In this document: positions 42,901 to 53,900 of the stretch, piece after piece
Layout of the letters: each line of letters opens with the position of its first letter
Numbering within the stretch: the stretch's first letter is position 1
Source of the DNA: Rothia nasisuis
Lineage (GTDB): Bacteria > Actinomycetota > Actinomycetes > Actinomycetales > Micrococcaceae
Length of the DNA stretch: 64,000 bases
Assembly (NCBI RefSeq): GCF_928381405.1
Contig: NZ_CAKMSB010000007.1
Span: forward strand, 62,001-126,000
Direction: 5' to 3'
Program-made: the position numbers and the translations under genes
Notes under the pieces: model-generated
Told to the model about the DNA's origin: nothing
Seen by the model: only the letters and a program-made list of their open reading frames with translations
Database searches by the model: none

Positions 42901-45900
42901 AGGCCTGCGAGAAATACATCGATAGTTGTGTCCTCCCGGACATCAATAACGATTGGAAGGGTATTAACAAGCATACCTACGATGTTGATAAGTTCAGGCT
43001 TTGCACGTCGCATCGCAGGCAATCCGAAGACCAGACGCGGCTGCCCTGAGAGCTTAGATAAGAATACGGCAAAGACACCGGCTAGAAAAACCGAGCGCGT
43101 CACGCCACATTTCTGCGCAGCACGATCCAGGAGATTAACAAGTGCTGAATCAATACTTATAAACAGTGTGTCACCAGCATAATTTCGAACAAGTGGTCGT
43201 GGATAATCAAGCGGTAGCCTAAGTGGCTCAATTTCCTCTAGAAGGGTTGAACGCCAGTACGTTTCAGCAATAGAGGACTTGATTGCGCTGTCGTCGAGTT
43301 TGGCAATCATGCTACCAATGTCTTGACTTACCGGGGGTAAATCTGGAATGTTCTGGGTTTGCAGTGCGGTATAGAGCACACTCAGTTCACGTAGAAAGAC
43401 ACCGAGGGACCAACCATCAGAAATCGAATGGTGATGACACAGCACCAGAATGGCCTCGTTTTGTGAGGCCCGAACAATAAAGTATCTAGCAAGCGGCGCG
43501 ACAGATAAGTCAAACTTATGGCTGACTTCCTGCTCCAACAAATTATTAATAGCTATTGCGCATTCTTCGGAATTGAAGGCTGTAAAATCGAGGTGCTTCA
43601 CAAAAACCGCAACTTCGTTGGCAATAGAGTATTTTGGAACCCCGTCAATCAAGCTAAATGAAGTGCGGAGCGACTCGTGACGTTGGGTGAGGTGAATAAG
43701 AGCCTTTTCTAAATAAGTTGTCTCAACATCTCCAATCAATCGCCAAGCTGAGACAATATTGTATAATGCCCTATCATCTGCGGTCTCGGCAAAGAAGATT
43801 TGTTGCTGAGCATGCGATAGTCTGTCCTTTGCTTCACAGGAGTCGATAACAGTTGATTTTTCTGACTGCTTAATCCCATTGCTCTTAGCATAATCGAGAA
43901 TATGAGCTGCCATCGAGTCCAGGCGCGAATAACGATAAATCAAGTGCAATGGAAATGAAACGGAAAATTCAGCTTGAATCGCTACTACGAGCCTAGCAGC
44001 ATTAAGTGAGTTTCCACCCACTAAGAAGTAATCATCGTACCGACTGAATCCTGTAGTGTTTAGTACCTCCTCCCAAATACATGCGAGTCGACGCTCCATG
44101 TCTGTCTCCGGTTGGACTTTTTCTGCCTTTGATGCAATAAGTCGTGCAAAGTCCAGCAACCCGTTCGCCGCACGAGGTATGCGGTCAGTTCGAATTACTT
44201 CCAGCTGAGGGTGTAATAGCTGGGGATCAATGATTTCCTGATCAGCTACGTATGCACAAATCGGCCATAATGCCCAATTTTTCTTACGAAGAACCTCGCG
44301 GGCTATATCCGTGTGAGCTCCATCCAGTCCAACGTACACTGGAGAGCACCCACTCTTGTCAGTTCTTGTAAGTAAATCCAAACAGTCCAAGGCCTGCTCC
44401 TGAGACAGCGCGGCAAATCCACGAGATTTCAGTAAAGTCTCGGAACTACCATTTCGAGACATACCGATGCCACGCCATGCGCTCCAGCCTATGGTTGTTA
44501 CTGTATGTCCAGTTTTTTGAAGTATTTCGGCAACTGCATTGAGGGCACTGTTCGCAGCGGCATACTCCGCATGCCCAACGCCGCCAAAATAGGCGTTTAT
44601 TGACGAGAACGCAATTATCGGGACACCTTGACCCACCACATTGGCCACAGCAAGTAACCCATCTGCCTTGACAGCTGTGAAACGAGCTAACCTTTCTGAG
44701 TTCCATAATTGTTGTGGTGCCCCGGTGACATTTGGGGCTGAGGCTACACTGCCAAACGACCCAAGCCCCGCTAGATGGTATGCCCTAACAACCTGTATCC
44801 CGCCAAGAGAAGCGAGCCGCTGAGCGAGTTTAGACTCTGCATTGGGGGCACCTAAGTCTACGTCCAAGTAATGGCATTCTGTTCGATTACGTAGCTCAGA
44901 AAGTGTCGCGCGAGCTTCATCTGAGAGTTGAGACTCTTGAGTCTTCCCAACGAGAATAAGACCTCTTGTAAATCTTCCGCCAAGGTGTCGTGAAACATAG
45001 GACCCGACTCCGCCAAGACCGCCAGTGATTAGTGCTGCACCCTCCTCCGCAGAAACCGGCAAAGCTTGTACGGACGGAGTAACTGGAGACAGCGATGTAA
45101 CCTCACGTATACCCCTACGTATACGCGTGCGCGGGCGACGGTGCGTCGCAAGCGCTTCACGCACAAGAAGGGCCGCTGTTTCTTGGCTTTGTTCGTCAAT
45201 GTCGCACACCGTTGCTGTGATAGTACTTTCTGAGTCAAAGCTGCGAACTAGACCATATAGTTGCGCCGCACGCGCCAATGCTTGTGCGTTGCGAGCTTGG
45301 TCTGCGGCGGTCACAATAAGTGTGTGCTGACCACGAACCGACCTAGCTAATCGCTCAATGACTTTAGACACATCATTCGTAGACCAGTTACGCTGGGTCA
45401 GCGTCATATCGATAACCGTTTCGATCTTCGGAAGCACCTGCGCCGGGGGAGTATTTTCGCTTAAGGAACTATTGGATCGATTAGGCGATGAGGTGACTTT
45501 TGCAAGATTCTCCTTGATTGCATTCGCAAAGATATCACTCAGGCCTCCCCCTACTATCTTCACCTGTACGTCAGTAAACATAACCTGGACTTTAGCCGGG
45601 ACCCACTCCTCGCTATAGAACCAGGGCGGCAAGGCTTCTGGCTCGTTTCCTTCGAGCATACGAGCTTCCGATACCTCTTCTGCTAGGTCCCCCGCAAGCA
45701 ACGCCCTGACAAGCTTACTGCGTTGAATCTTTCCAATACTTGTCTTTGGGATTTGTTCGCGTTCTAGCGCAAGTAAATATCGAGCATGCGTGCCGAACTG
45801 GCGCATAAGTAACCCTTGAATTTGGGCGTACTGGTGACGGAGACTAGCCTCATCAACAAATGATGTGACATAGAACACAGCAAGCTGATCAGTAGCATCC

Positions 45901-47906
45901 TTCTGGTCACGCACTGCGCAGGCTGCAACATAAGAAGGGACAACCCCTTCCACTGACTCCACACCTGACTCGATATCAACATTTTGCAGATTAACACCGT
46001 TAATGATAATTCGGTCCACATCACGCCCGACAAAGACGACAGCATCATCAACAAAGAAAGCTAAATCACCAGTGTCGAACCAACCGTCTGATGTGAAAGC
46101 TGACATGTTAGCTTCTGGATTGTTGAAATACTCAACTAGCCTTGTGACGCCTCTTACTTGAAATCTTCCAACCTGTCCCTTCAGCAGAACAAATCCAGCG
46201 TCATCTACGACTCGTGCTTCAGTGCCGGGGTACACTTGCCCACACTCGACATAGAGTGTTGCTTCTGTATCCTGAAATGTTGTAAATACAACAGTTCCGT
46301 CTGTTGCGATTTTTGATACGGCATGGATACCACCATAGCTGTCGCGAGACAGTCGGTCTGAAGCTACAACCATATTACAGGTTTCCGACATCCCCCATTC
46401 TGGCCGGACGGCGTCTCGTGGTAACGCTGAAGGCTCCAGTAGTTTAAGGATACGTTGACACGTCGCAAAATGCACCTGCTCACCTGCATTTATCCACCGC
46501 TTTAGGCATGAAAGATCCCATTTTCCCCGCTCTGAGGGGGAAATTGCATCGGCAAGCAAAGCAAACATTGAGTTTGGCGCCCAAGTGATGCTTACGCGAT
46601 ATTGGGAAATTATGTCTAGCCAACGACGAGGATCAGCTAATACTGCTTGGGTCACTGCATGTACTTGGTTCGCCCCTAGATAGATAGGAAGGATATGACT
46701 ATGAATAAGTCCAACGACGTGTTCTATGGCTAACCAGTTGAAAAATACATCGTCGTCGGCATAAGCACTGTGTTGAACTGCTGCAAGCTGCTTACTAATG
46801 ATTGTATGGTGTGTTTGAACAACACCTTTCGGGATTCCTGTACTCCCTGAAGTGAATAAAATTACAGCTGGCGCATCTGGGTTTATATTGGCTTCTATAG
46901 CACCCGGCTTCTCTTTTTCAATAGTGTCTATGTCATGTAGCTCTGCATCTACAAGCACATCCCCTACCTGAATCATAAGGTCGGAGGAAACTAATACCAC
47001 TGGCCGTTTAGCTGTTGCCCAAATTCTACGGAGTGCTTCAGCCTCAGATGGGCGAGCTGCATAATCACTCGATGTTACTGGAACTGCGGTTGCTCCGGCC
47101 AACTGTACTGACCAGAACGCCACTACGAAATCCATGTGGGAGCTGGCAAGTAACATTACCCGATCCCCCACTTGCACACCGAGCTCATGCAACCCCGAAG
47201 CAATAGCCTCGGATTTATTGAGCAACTCACGATAAGTTAGTACTCGCTCTTCCATATCGTAATCGATGAAGTGACAACCACGGCCCCCGAGTCGCTCAGC
47301 CGTTCGACGAAGCACATCCGGAAGTGTTGACACTTCCCGCAGGCCACGAAGATGCTCACCGACGAGATGAGCCGGTTCAGCGAGAACGGGAAGAGCTTTA
47401 GCCGTATAGGGCTTTGCGCCATGCGAAACTATTGAGTTGTTACCATGCTCAGAGAGAGATAGCTGTGTTCCCACGTCGTAATGTTCGCGATACGAAAAAG
47501 CCCAATCACTGAGTCCAGCCGATAAGCTCCATTTATCGTACATTTCCTCACGCCGACCTGAATCAATAACAGAGATGTCACGTAGCCTTTCGAAATCAAC
47601 CGCACCATCTCTATCGAGTGGTAAGGCGCTAACAGGGATAATCTCATGAACAGGTAAATTCTCGACAGCATCAGGAGGAATTTGAGAGCCTTCAGCTAGC
47701 TCAACGAAGGCGACAACACGTCCATTTCCTACGCTACTTCTCGATTGAACAACGGCTGCATCCTGCACCACAGGAATACGGAGCAAGTCAATCTCAATGT
47801 CACCCGCCGAGTAGCGCTTCCCCTCAAATCGCACCCGATCAAGGTTTAGACGCTCATTATGTAAAGCCATGTCTTTTTCACCGTCTATCCTTGTCATCAA
47901 GGTCAA
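39900..47906 (-). CDS. Depsipeptide NRPS, modules 3-4 (A-KR-T-C-A-T-TE; CesB/Vlm2-like)
   Basis: 2668 aa. Approximate domains: 20-110, first part of a split pseudo-A-subdomain (VRFEGKRYSAGDIEI, VSALPLDRDGAVDFERL); 190-740, keto-acid A domain (LFTSGSTGIPKGVVQTH, DGWFDTGDLA); 760-1200, inactive plus active ketoreductase (GGLGGVG at 962, Ser and Tyr in FSSINA..EYAAAN); 1210-1260, second pseudo-A part (IPRAANGLLDFARL); T (VGGNSL, Ser about 1300); C (HHHSISDGWS); A domain with valine code DAFWVGGTFK; T (HGGDSL); TE (GHSLGG, final His in GDHTSM). It should add a reduced keto acid and L-Val, then trimerise and cyclise. The 5' start is unclear: TTG at 47906 or ATG at 47897 or 47870. Confidence 0.93.
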   Translation of the reverse strand: MTLMTRIDGEKDMALHNERLNLDRVRFEGKRYSAGDIEIDLLRIPVVQDAAVVQSRSSVGNGRVVAFVELAEGSQIPPDAVENLPVHEIIPVSALPLDRDGAVDFERLRDISVIDSGRREEMYDKWSLSAGLSDWAFSYREHYDVGTQLSLSEHGNNSIVSHGAKPYTAKALPVLAEPAHLVGEHLRGLREVSTLPDVLRRTAERLGGRGCHFIDYDMEERVLTYRELLNKSEAIASGLHELGVQVGDRVMLLASSHMDFVVAFWSVQLAGATAVPVTSSDYAARPSEAEALRRIWATAKRPVVLVSSDLMIQVGDVLVDAELHDIDTIEKEKPGAIEANINPDAPAVILFTSGSTGIPKGVVQTHHTIISKQLAAVQHSAYADDDVFFNWLAIEHVVGLIHSHILPIYLGANQVHAVTQAVLADPRRWLDIISQYRVSITWAPNSMFALLADAISPSERGKWDLSCLKRWINAGEQVHFATCQRILKLLEPSALPRDAVRPEWGMSETCNMVVASDRLSRDSYGGIHAVSKIATDGTVVFTTFQDTEATLYVECGQVYPGTEARVVDDAGFVLLKGQVGRFQVRGVTRLVEYFNNPEANMSAFTSDGWFDTGDLAFFVDDAVVFVGRDVDRIIINGVNLQNVDIESGVESVEGVVPSYVAACAVRDQKDATDQLAVFYVTSFVDEASLRHQYAQIQGLLMRQFGTHARYLLALEREQIPKTSIGKIQRSKLVRALLAGDLAEEVSEARMLEGNEPEALPPWFYSEEWVPAKVQVMFTDVQVKIVGGGLSDIFANAIKENLAKVTSSPNRSNSSLSENTPPAQVLPKIETVIDMTLTQRNWSTNDVSKVIERLARSVRGQHTLIVTAADQARNAQALARAAQLYGLVRSFDSESTITATVCDIDEQSQETAALLVREALATHRRPRTRIRRGIREVTSLSPVTPSVQALPVSAEEGAALITGGLGGVGSYVSRHLGGRFTRGLILVGKTQESQLSDEARATLSELRNRTECHYLDVDLGAPNAESKLAQRLASLGGIQVVRAYHLAGLGSFGSVASAPNVTGAPQQLWNSERLARFTAVKADGLLAVANVVGQGVPIIAFSSINAYFGGVGHAEYAAANSALNAVAEILQKTGHTVTTIGWSAWRGIGMSRNGSSETLLKSRGFAALSQEQALDCLDLLTRTDKSGCSPVYVGLDGAHTDIAREVLRKKNWALWPICAYVADQEIIDPQLLHPQLEVIRTDRIPRAANGLLDFARLIASKAEKVQPETDMERRLACIWEEVLNTTGFSRYDDYFLVGGNSLNAARLVVAIQAEFSVSFPLHLIYRYSRLDSMAAHILDYAKSNGIKQSEKSTVIDSCEAKDRLSHAQQQIFFAETADDRALYNIVSAWRLIGDVETTYLEKALIHLTQRHESLRTSFSLIDGVPKYSIANEVAVFVKHLDFTAFNSEECAIAINNLLEQEVSHKFDLSVAPLARYFIVRASQNEAILVLCHHHSISDGWSLGVFLRELSVLYTALQTQNIPDLPPVSQDIGSMIAKLDDSAIKSSIAETYWRSTLLEEIEPLRLPLDYPRPLVRNYAGDTLFISIDSALVNLLDRAAQKCGVTRSVFLAGVFAVFLSKLSGQPRLVFGLPAMRRAKPELINIVGMLVNTLPIVIDVREDTTIDVFLAGLHDQVSRALENQDFPFDRLVSLFAPERPTNFPPLVQAVFNYVPKEDSLNLTGVVTEPMHIRHRVAKFDLSVHVYEDGDSLTLAFEYASSLFNSNTIKRWQGWFLYLLNSIATNSSQRISLARLVSPEESKNILEMCTNRRTAALPTSLAAAFNLVVSKHAHRPAVRYGEKLLSYIDLDQHSATLAAQLEDAGVKAGHRVGLIGTKKPETIVAIIAIARIGCSYVPLDPEASFSVRENILHTGEVTWVIGSEGIKATNESMFPIALDFFGTGRTPISEPYNDHEAYVIFTSGTTGRPKGVAIRSSSVLGLVTDPNWIQLDENCRLVQTGSIAFDASTFEIWGPLLAGGEIILVDNETLLDPSRFSDALSKYRPTVMWLSAPLFHQLADADPSMFTSCEIIVVGGDVVSPEHIKRVAQCAPEVKFINGYGPTENTTFSTTHQIEPETLGPVPIGRPVRGSIAVPLDVWGHVVPVGVEGELYVGGEGLSTGYVGGDTPSDKFVETVSLPDMRLYRTGDFVRLGEDGSLRFCGRRDDQVKIRGHRVELASVRNALQALDNVRDAFVTVSHHGSRAVLVGHVAGEESLDGFDFVSALRKELPPEAIPGAFYVYDALPLRASGKVDTNQLVTSTTQETPHNEINLENLLEPERTILEVFRQVLDVPLLGLRDSFFDHGGDSLLTIKLVSRLTDKGLAVDAKQIFLAPDVASLASLLENPPTMSSSNPKDKLIDLGLSLESSRKLVFLPPAGGTILGYIQLARYLRGFGSAYGVEAPGLGRGESQSLLSFEEMVDFCQAAVADVVGPDTLLAGHSLGGHIAFHLCSRLVASGNPPKGLIILDTPPDLGAISTADADFSEEETKVFILAMGIGGFLEAEAERLREMPYEQAKKYLLQVARDDARVATLLNEDYLERFLTLQMHQLMYSREVTLPRERLNLPISVLRTTKHTADVLNLFSEWQEYTTRPVTFADIPGDHTSMMRFPHVQEVARIIDLEWGETANRKEQP

Positions 47907-50900
47907 TCGACCAGCGTTACGCTTTCATCTGACTCTACCACACCAAAGTCACCCGTCGGATAAAGGGGCATGGTCTCTGGGCCTCCGGAACGTCTGCGCT
48001 CGGTCATCCAAGCAATCGTTGCATCATCCAAGGGCAGTCCATCTAGTGTATCGACAGCCAAATATACTCTCCCGCGCGCACCAGGCGGGCACAGTCCGCC
48101 TTCTGCATTGAGAACGTAAACGGGACCATCAAATACCTCAAACAATGCGCGCTGGTCCTCATAGAGGCAATTTACCCGAGTCCTCTGGCTCCTCCTAAGA
48201 GCCTCCGTGGAAGCGTCAATGTCCGCTACAGTGCGTCTTCCTTCGGAGATTTGGAGCAGTACTCTGCGTAGAGTTACCCCAAATGAGGTGGCCCAGCGTG
48301 TGTTAATTTGATTCGTTGTCACAGAAATCCGTAACAAGAGTTCCTCACCCGGAATCGCAACAACTGTTACGGGGAAATTAGTACGTTCGTGGCTGGAAAA
48401 TGAACCAAGTTCAAGAGTTGTCGACTTGAGCACATCAGGGCCCAGTGGGTAGTTCTCGATAATTAATGCGACATCAAACAGATTATGTCCGGGAGGAAGG
48501 TCTGCGCACTCGGAAATTTCGGTTGTCGAGAGCGTTGAGTGGGTTACCGCTTCAAACATATCTGTTTGTACACATCGGACAAGTTCATCTATAGGGTGCT
48601 CAGGATTGACAGGAATACGTAATGGAACGGTACTAATCAGCATACCTGCAATGTCCTCAACCCCTGGCAAGTCAGCAGTACGGCCTGAGGTCGTCACGCC
48701 CAGGACTACTTCGTCTAGAGTCGAGTAAAGGCTCAGCGTAAGCCCAAGCCCCACCTGGAGCAAAGAACCAAGAGTGCAATCAATTTTTGTGGCAAGAACC
48801 TCGAGTGCATGCGTCTCAGCTGATGTGAGACTGACCTGTGACTGGATAAATACGCCCTCGATATCATTATCGCCACGGGATTCTGCAGGCAATATTGCTG
48901 TCTTCTTTAACCCAGTTAGGTAGTTTTGCCAGTAGCGGCGGTCAGCTTCGGTGTCCTGTTGCGCGAGCCAACGAACGTATTGTCCGAAGCCTGGGCACGA
49001 TAGTGCTGGTTCGCCAATGCTTGATTCAGATGTTATGCTCTTCCGTGGTTGACTCACACCCCGCTCATAGTCCTGTAGTACTTCATAAAGAATGTGAAAA
49101 ACGCTCCATCCGTCCAAACTCAGATGTGGGAAGCTGAGCATAAATAGGTATGTATCCTCACCTATACAACAAACCTTTACTCGCAGAAGCGGTCCAGAAG
49201 TCAGGTCAAATCCAGCTGTGATATCAGCAGATAGGACTGCGTGAACTTCTTTGTCTACATCAGTAGCTGACCTTGTGAAATCCTCATATTCGACCTCAAA
49301 AGGTAGGTTATCTAGAACAATTTGGATCGGGTGTTCCATTTGTTCCCATAAATAAACGGTTCGTAAAATGTCGTGCCTGTTGACAGCTAATCGCCAAGCC
49401 TGCGCAAAAGCATCGAAATCGAGGTTACCTTTGAACGTAGTCGAAATCTGACCGAAATAATCGTCATTATCAGTAACTAGACCGTGATAGAATAAACCTG
49501 CCTGTCCCGGTGTAAGAGGCAAGATATCACTGACATTACTACCAAATCGGTCTCGCACCATGTCTAATGAATTTTCATTAAGGGTAACTAGGTCAAAGTC
49601 ACCTGCAGAATAAACGCGACCTTGTTCTGATGACAGCTTAGAACAGAGCATCATAAGTGTCAGCTCATAGTTCTCAATCAACGAAACCAGTTCCGGGGAA
49701 ATACCACCGGCTTGCTTTTCCACAGTCCATACAATTCGAAGCAAGCCTTCTTCTTGCAGCACGTTCAACTCGATAGGCGCGCTCCTGGGCGAGTCAGGCG
49801 AGCGAAACTCACCGAATTCTGGATCGGCAAATCGAAGACCGTGAGGGATAACCCCCAGATAATTGAAGGCTAGAGGTGGATTGATTGCAAATTGTTCACC
49901 ACCATCCATCATATATCTCAGTACACCAAAATCAATTCCTCCGTTTGGCAGGGCGCGCGCATGGTCTCGTACATCCAACACAGCCTTTAACAAATCTCGA
50001 TTGGCTGGAGCCGAAATAATAGCGGGATATATGGAGGTAAACCATCCAACTTCCCCCGAAATATCTACATCAATTTTTGCGTGCGTTCGACCATGCCCTT
50101 CTAGTAGTACCGGTAAATAATCTCCACCGAATGTTTCAGTCCAAGCCATAACCAATGAAGCGAGAAGAACATGTTGCACTTCCGCACCATGAATCAGACT
50201 TCCCACTCTATTAAGTTGCGCCGTCAGCTCTGAATCAAGTGAACGCATAATATCTATAGTATTTCCGAAAGTAGAAGCTTTGACTGGCAAAGTCTGACTA
50301 CGCGCAGACCTAACAACATCTGCCCAATACAACCTTTGCTTTTCAATCTCTGCTACACATTTTGCACGGTCATCTAAGGCCCTAATCCAGGCCTCGATAC
50401 TGTTGTTTTTTGAATCCTCTTGTTCATTTCGACCTTCGAGTGAGCTTAATAATTCATCTGAAAGAATTCGCAGTGTTACCCCATCGGAAACGAGGTGGTG
50501 AGGTGCCAAGAGAACGTAAGTACCGTCACTTGAACGTACGATAGCAACTGCGAGCAGACGCCCAGCCTCCAAATCAAGGCTGCTCTGGAGAAGAGTGAGA
50601 GTTTGAGTCGCTTCATTGATTTCTTCTACAGTTATATCCATCACTGCTGGAGCTTGAACTGGATTCTCAGGCAAAAACATATGCCACCGTTTCCCGTCGT
50701 GAATGAAACGAGCACTAAGCAACCGGTGTTTTGCGATAATCTGGTCAACTGCTCCACATACAGCTTCATACGTTGTTCTCGAGTTAACAAGTATGGCCAC
50801 CGGTAGATTCCAGTGCGACAGCCACCCACTATCAGCATCCGCATCTGTGAGTAGCCAATGTTGAGCTGGAGTAAGTTGGGCGGTCGTTGCGCGTGAGGTC

Positions 50901-53900
50901 ACGGGCGTAATAAGTGATTGTTTCTCAGCTGGTCGAAGAACTTTTGCAAGAGCTTCGACAGTCTGATGAACGAATACATCACGTGCAGAAACTACAAGTC
51001 CTTTCTGTCGTAACTTATTGGTCATCTGAATGACTTGAATCGAGTCACCACCGAGGGAGAAGAAGCTTTCGTTATTCGTGAAATTCGTCTGGTCAAGTAA
51101 AGACTTCCATATGTCACGAACTATCGATATTATGTCGTTTTCCCCTGAAACTGTCGATGCTACTTCTGACGGCCCTTCTTCGAGGCTACTTGGTGACGGG
51201 AGAAGCGTCCGATCAACTTTTCCATTGGGATCAAGCGGTAAGTAATTTAGATGAATAAACCTGTACGGGATAGCGTAATCAGGTAGGCTTACCTCAAGTT
51301 CCGCACGAACTCCCTCCGTCCGCGGACCACAATGATAAGCAACGAGCTGCATCCGCCCATCAGAGGCGGGCAGAGCAATGACTACAGCATCCTGTATGCC
51401 ATCTATCGTTCGGAGAGCAAGCTCAACCTCAGCGAGCTCGACGCGAAACCCCCTAATCTTGACCTGGTGATCCTGCCGTCCAATAAATTCAATTTCACCT
51501 TCGGCATTAACCCTTGCGAGATCACCGGTTCGGTACATACGTCCACCGTCACCCACAAAAGGATCCGGCAAGAAGCGTTCAGCGGTTAACTCATCATGTC
51601 CGAGGTATCCCTGTGACACTCCCTGACCACCCACATACAGTTCTCCAACCACGCCATCGAGCTGAGGCGTATGCCCGGGGCCAAGTATGTAAGCAGTGGA
51701 ACGCTGAACTGGCATTCCAATTGGCAACGGGCAATCAAGCGGGAAAGATGCCGGAACACGATAAGTGGTTGAAAACGTTGTATTCTCTGTAGGTCCGTAG
51801 CCGTTAATAACATTGAGACCGGGGGAAGCATCAAGCGCGGCACGGACGTGCCGCGGCGATACAACGTCTCCACCAACTAGAAGGTCACGAATACCTGTAA
51901 GTGCTTTCGGATTAGAGTCAATAATTTGGTGAAATAAAGGAGCGCTTAACCACATGATTGTTGCGGAATTACGTGAAATCTCCTCGCTAAGAGCGTGGGT
52001 ATCCAGAATGGTTGCATCGTCAATAAGACGCAAGTGAGCGCCAGCCAGAAGTGTTCCCCATACCTCGAACGTTGAAGCGTCGAAGGTCAGAGAGCCAGTC
52101 TGCAGAGTTGTGTCGCTACAGCTTAACTTAATAAACTTCGGCTGGTAGGCAAGACTAAGTACATTTTCATGAGTTACTACGACTCCCTTTGGGGTGCCAG
52201 TGCTTCCTGAAGTGTACATAATATATATAGGATTATCTAGCGTTACCTCAGGTTCAACAGGTATGTCACGCGAATACTCATCGAGCGGAAGAGGAGCTAC
52301 TCCTGCACGGGTTTCTTCAGTGCTGTCAAGCAAAACAGTCGCACCTGAATCCGCCATAATTGCGGCGTGCCTCATGTCAGGGTCGTTGGGGCGGAGCGGC
52401 ACATATACGGCCCCGAGCCGTATGAGTGCAATCAATGCAATGATTACCTCAGGCGTTCGCCTGGCTACGACAGCGACTCTGCTTCCCTCACTGACACCAT
52501 TCTCTGCAAGAAAACCAGCGTAACGCCCCGCTCGCTCCCATAATTCGTTGTATTGGAGGGCAACGCCGCCCTTACTTAGTGCGATTCGCTCACCAAAGTC
52601 ACGCACAGTTTTTGCAAGAGCAACCCCGAGCGAAGATGGTAGCAGCGATTTTGCTGGTTCCGCAAATAGTAAAGAGCCAGTTTCCTTTCCAACTATATCG
52701 ATATCAGATACGCGAGTATCAGGCTCGGCACAGAATCTTTCAAGCACCCGTGAATATGCACGTCCCCACCGGGCGACTGTTTCTGCATCAAGCAAATCAC
52801 GACGGTACTCAAAAACAATATCCATTGCTCTCGGTCGTTCGAAAACCTGTACAGAAAAATCAAACTTTGCTGTATCATTTTCGTGGATTTTAAGATTCCA
52901 TTCAGCCTCTCGGCCATGGGCACACTCTAGTTGGGCATTCTGTAGAACAAATAGCACTTGGAACAAGGGGTTACTATCACTAATTCTCTCAGGTTGCATA
53001 GCTTCTACGAGTGCATCAAACTGAACATCTTGGTTATCTTGCATCGTGATTGTCTTGGCTTTAGCTAGTTTGACAAGTTCACGAACAGTCATATCATCTG
53101 CAACTGTGAAGTCAACTGGGAGGGTGTTAACAAAAAACCCAACCAATAGTTCAGTCTCAGGCCTGTGTCTGCCAGCAATCAGTGTGCCAATCCGGACATG
53201 ATTATCTGTGGTAAGCCTCGCATGTAAAACAGCATATGCAGCGAGGGTTACGACATACATCGATGAGTCAAGTTCATGGGCGAGTCTTTTTAGATTAGCT
53301 GTAAGTTCACCGTCGAGTGAGAGAGTGAAATGTCCGCCAGCATTTTGATTTTGTGCTGAGCTCTCTTTGTTTGAACTAGAGTTGTAAGATGCAGCAGATA
53401 GAGGGGGAGCTGAACTTTGCCCAGCCATTTCGGTAATCCAATAGTCGAGCTGCCGACGATAATTGTCCGTGTTCTCTTGAGCAAGAATATCAGCGACATG
53501 GTGGCGATATTGGGACTTTAGAGCAGGCAAGCGAGATGCACCATGAGCAAGGATATCGTCATACAGCTGCTGGAGTTCCTCAAGAATGACCCGCATGGAC
53601 CATCCGTCAGAAGCAATATGGTGGATAGTAATTACCAGTACTGCTTCATCTTGCCCAGTGCGCGCGATTGCCAACCGCAAAGGTAATCCACTACTGATGT
53701 TAAGTGGACGTGCCCCGGAAGTGTCAATCAACTGTTTGAGTTGTTGATTCTGTGAAAACTCTGATAGATGACGCATATCTAATACTGGAATGTCAATGTC
53801 TATACCAGATATAGGCAGAACTTGCTGTAATGGGATATCCTCAACAATCACGTAGCGGGTACGTAGTATTTCGTGTCTTTCTATAAGGGAAACTAGTGCC

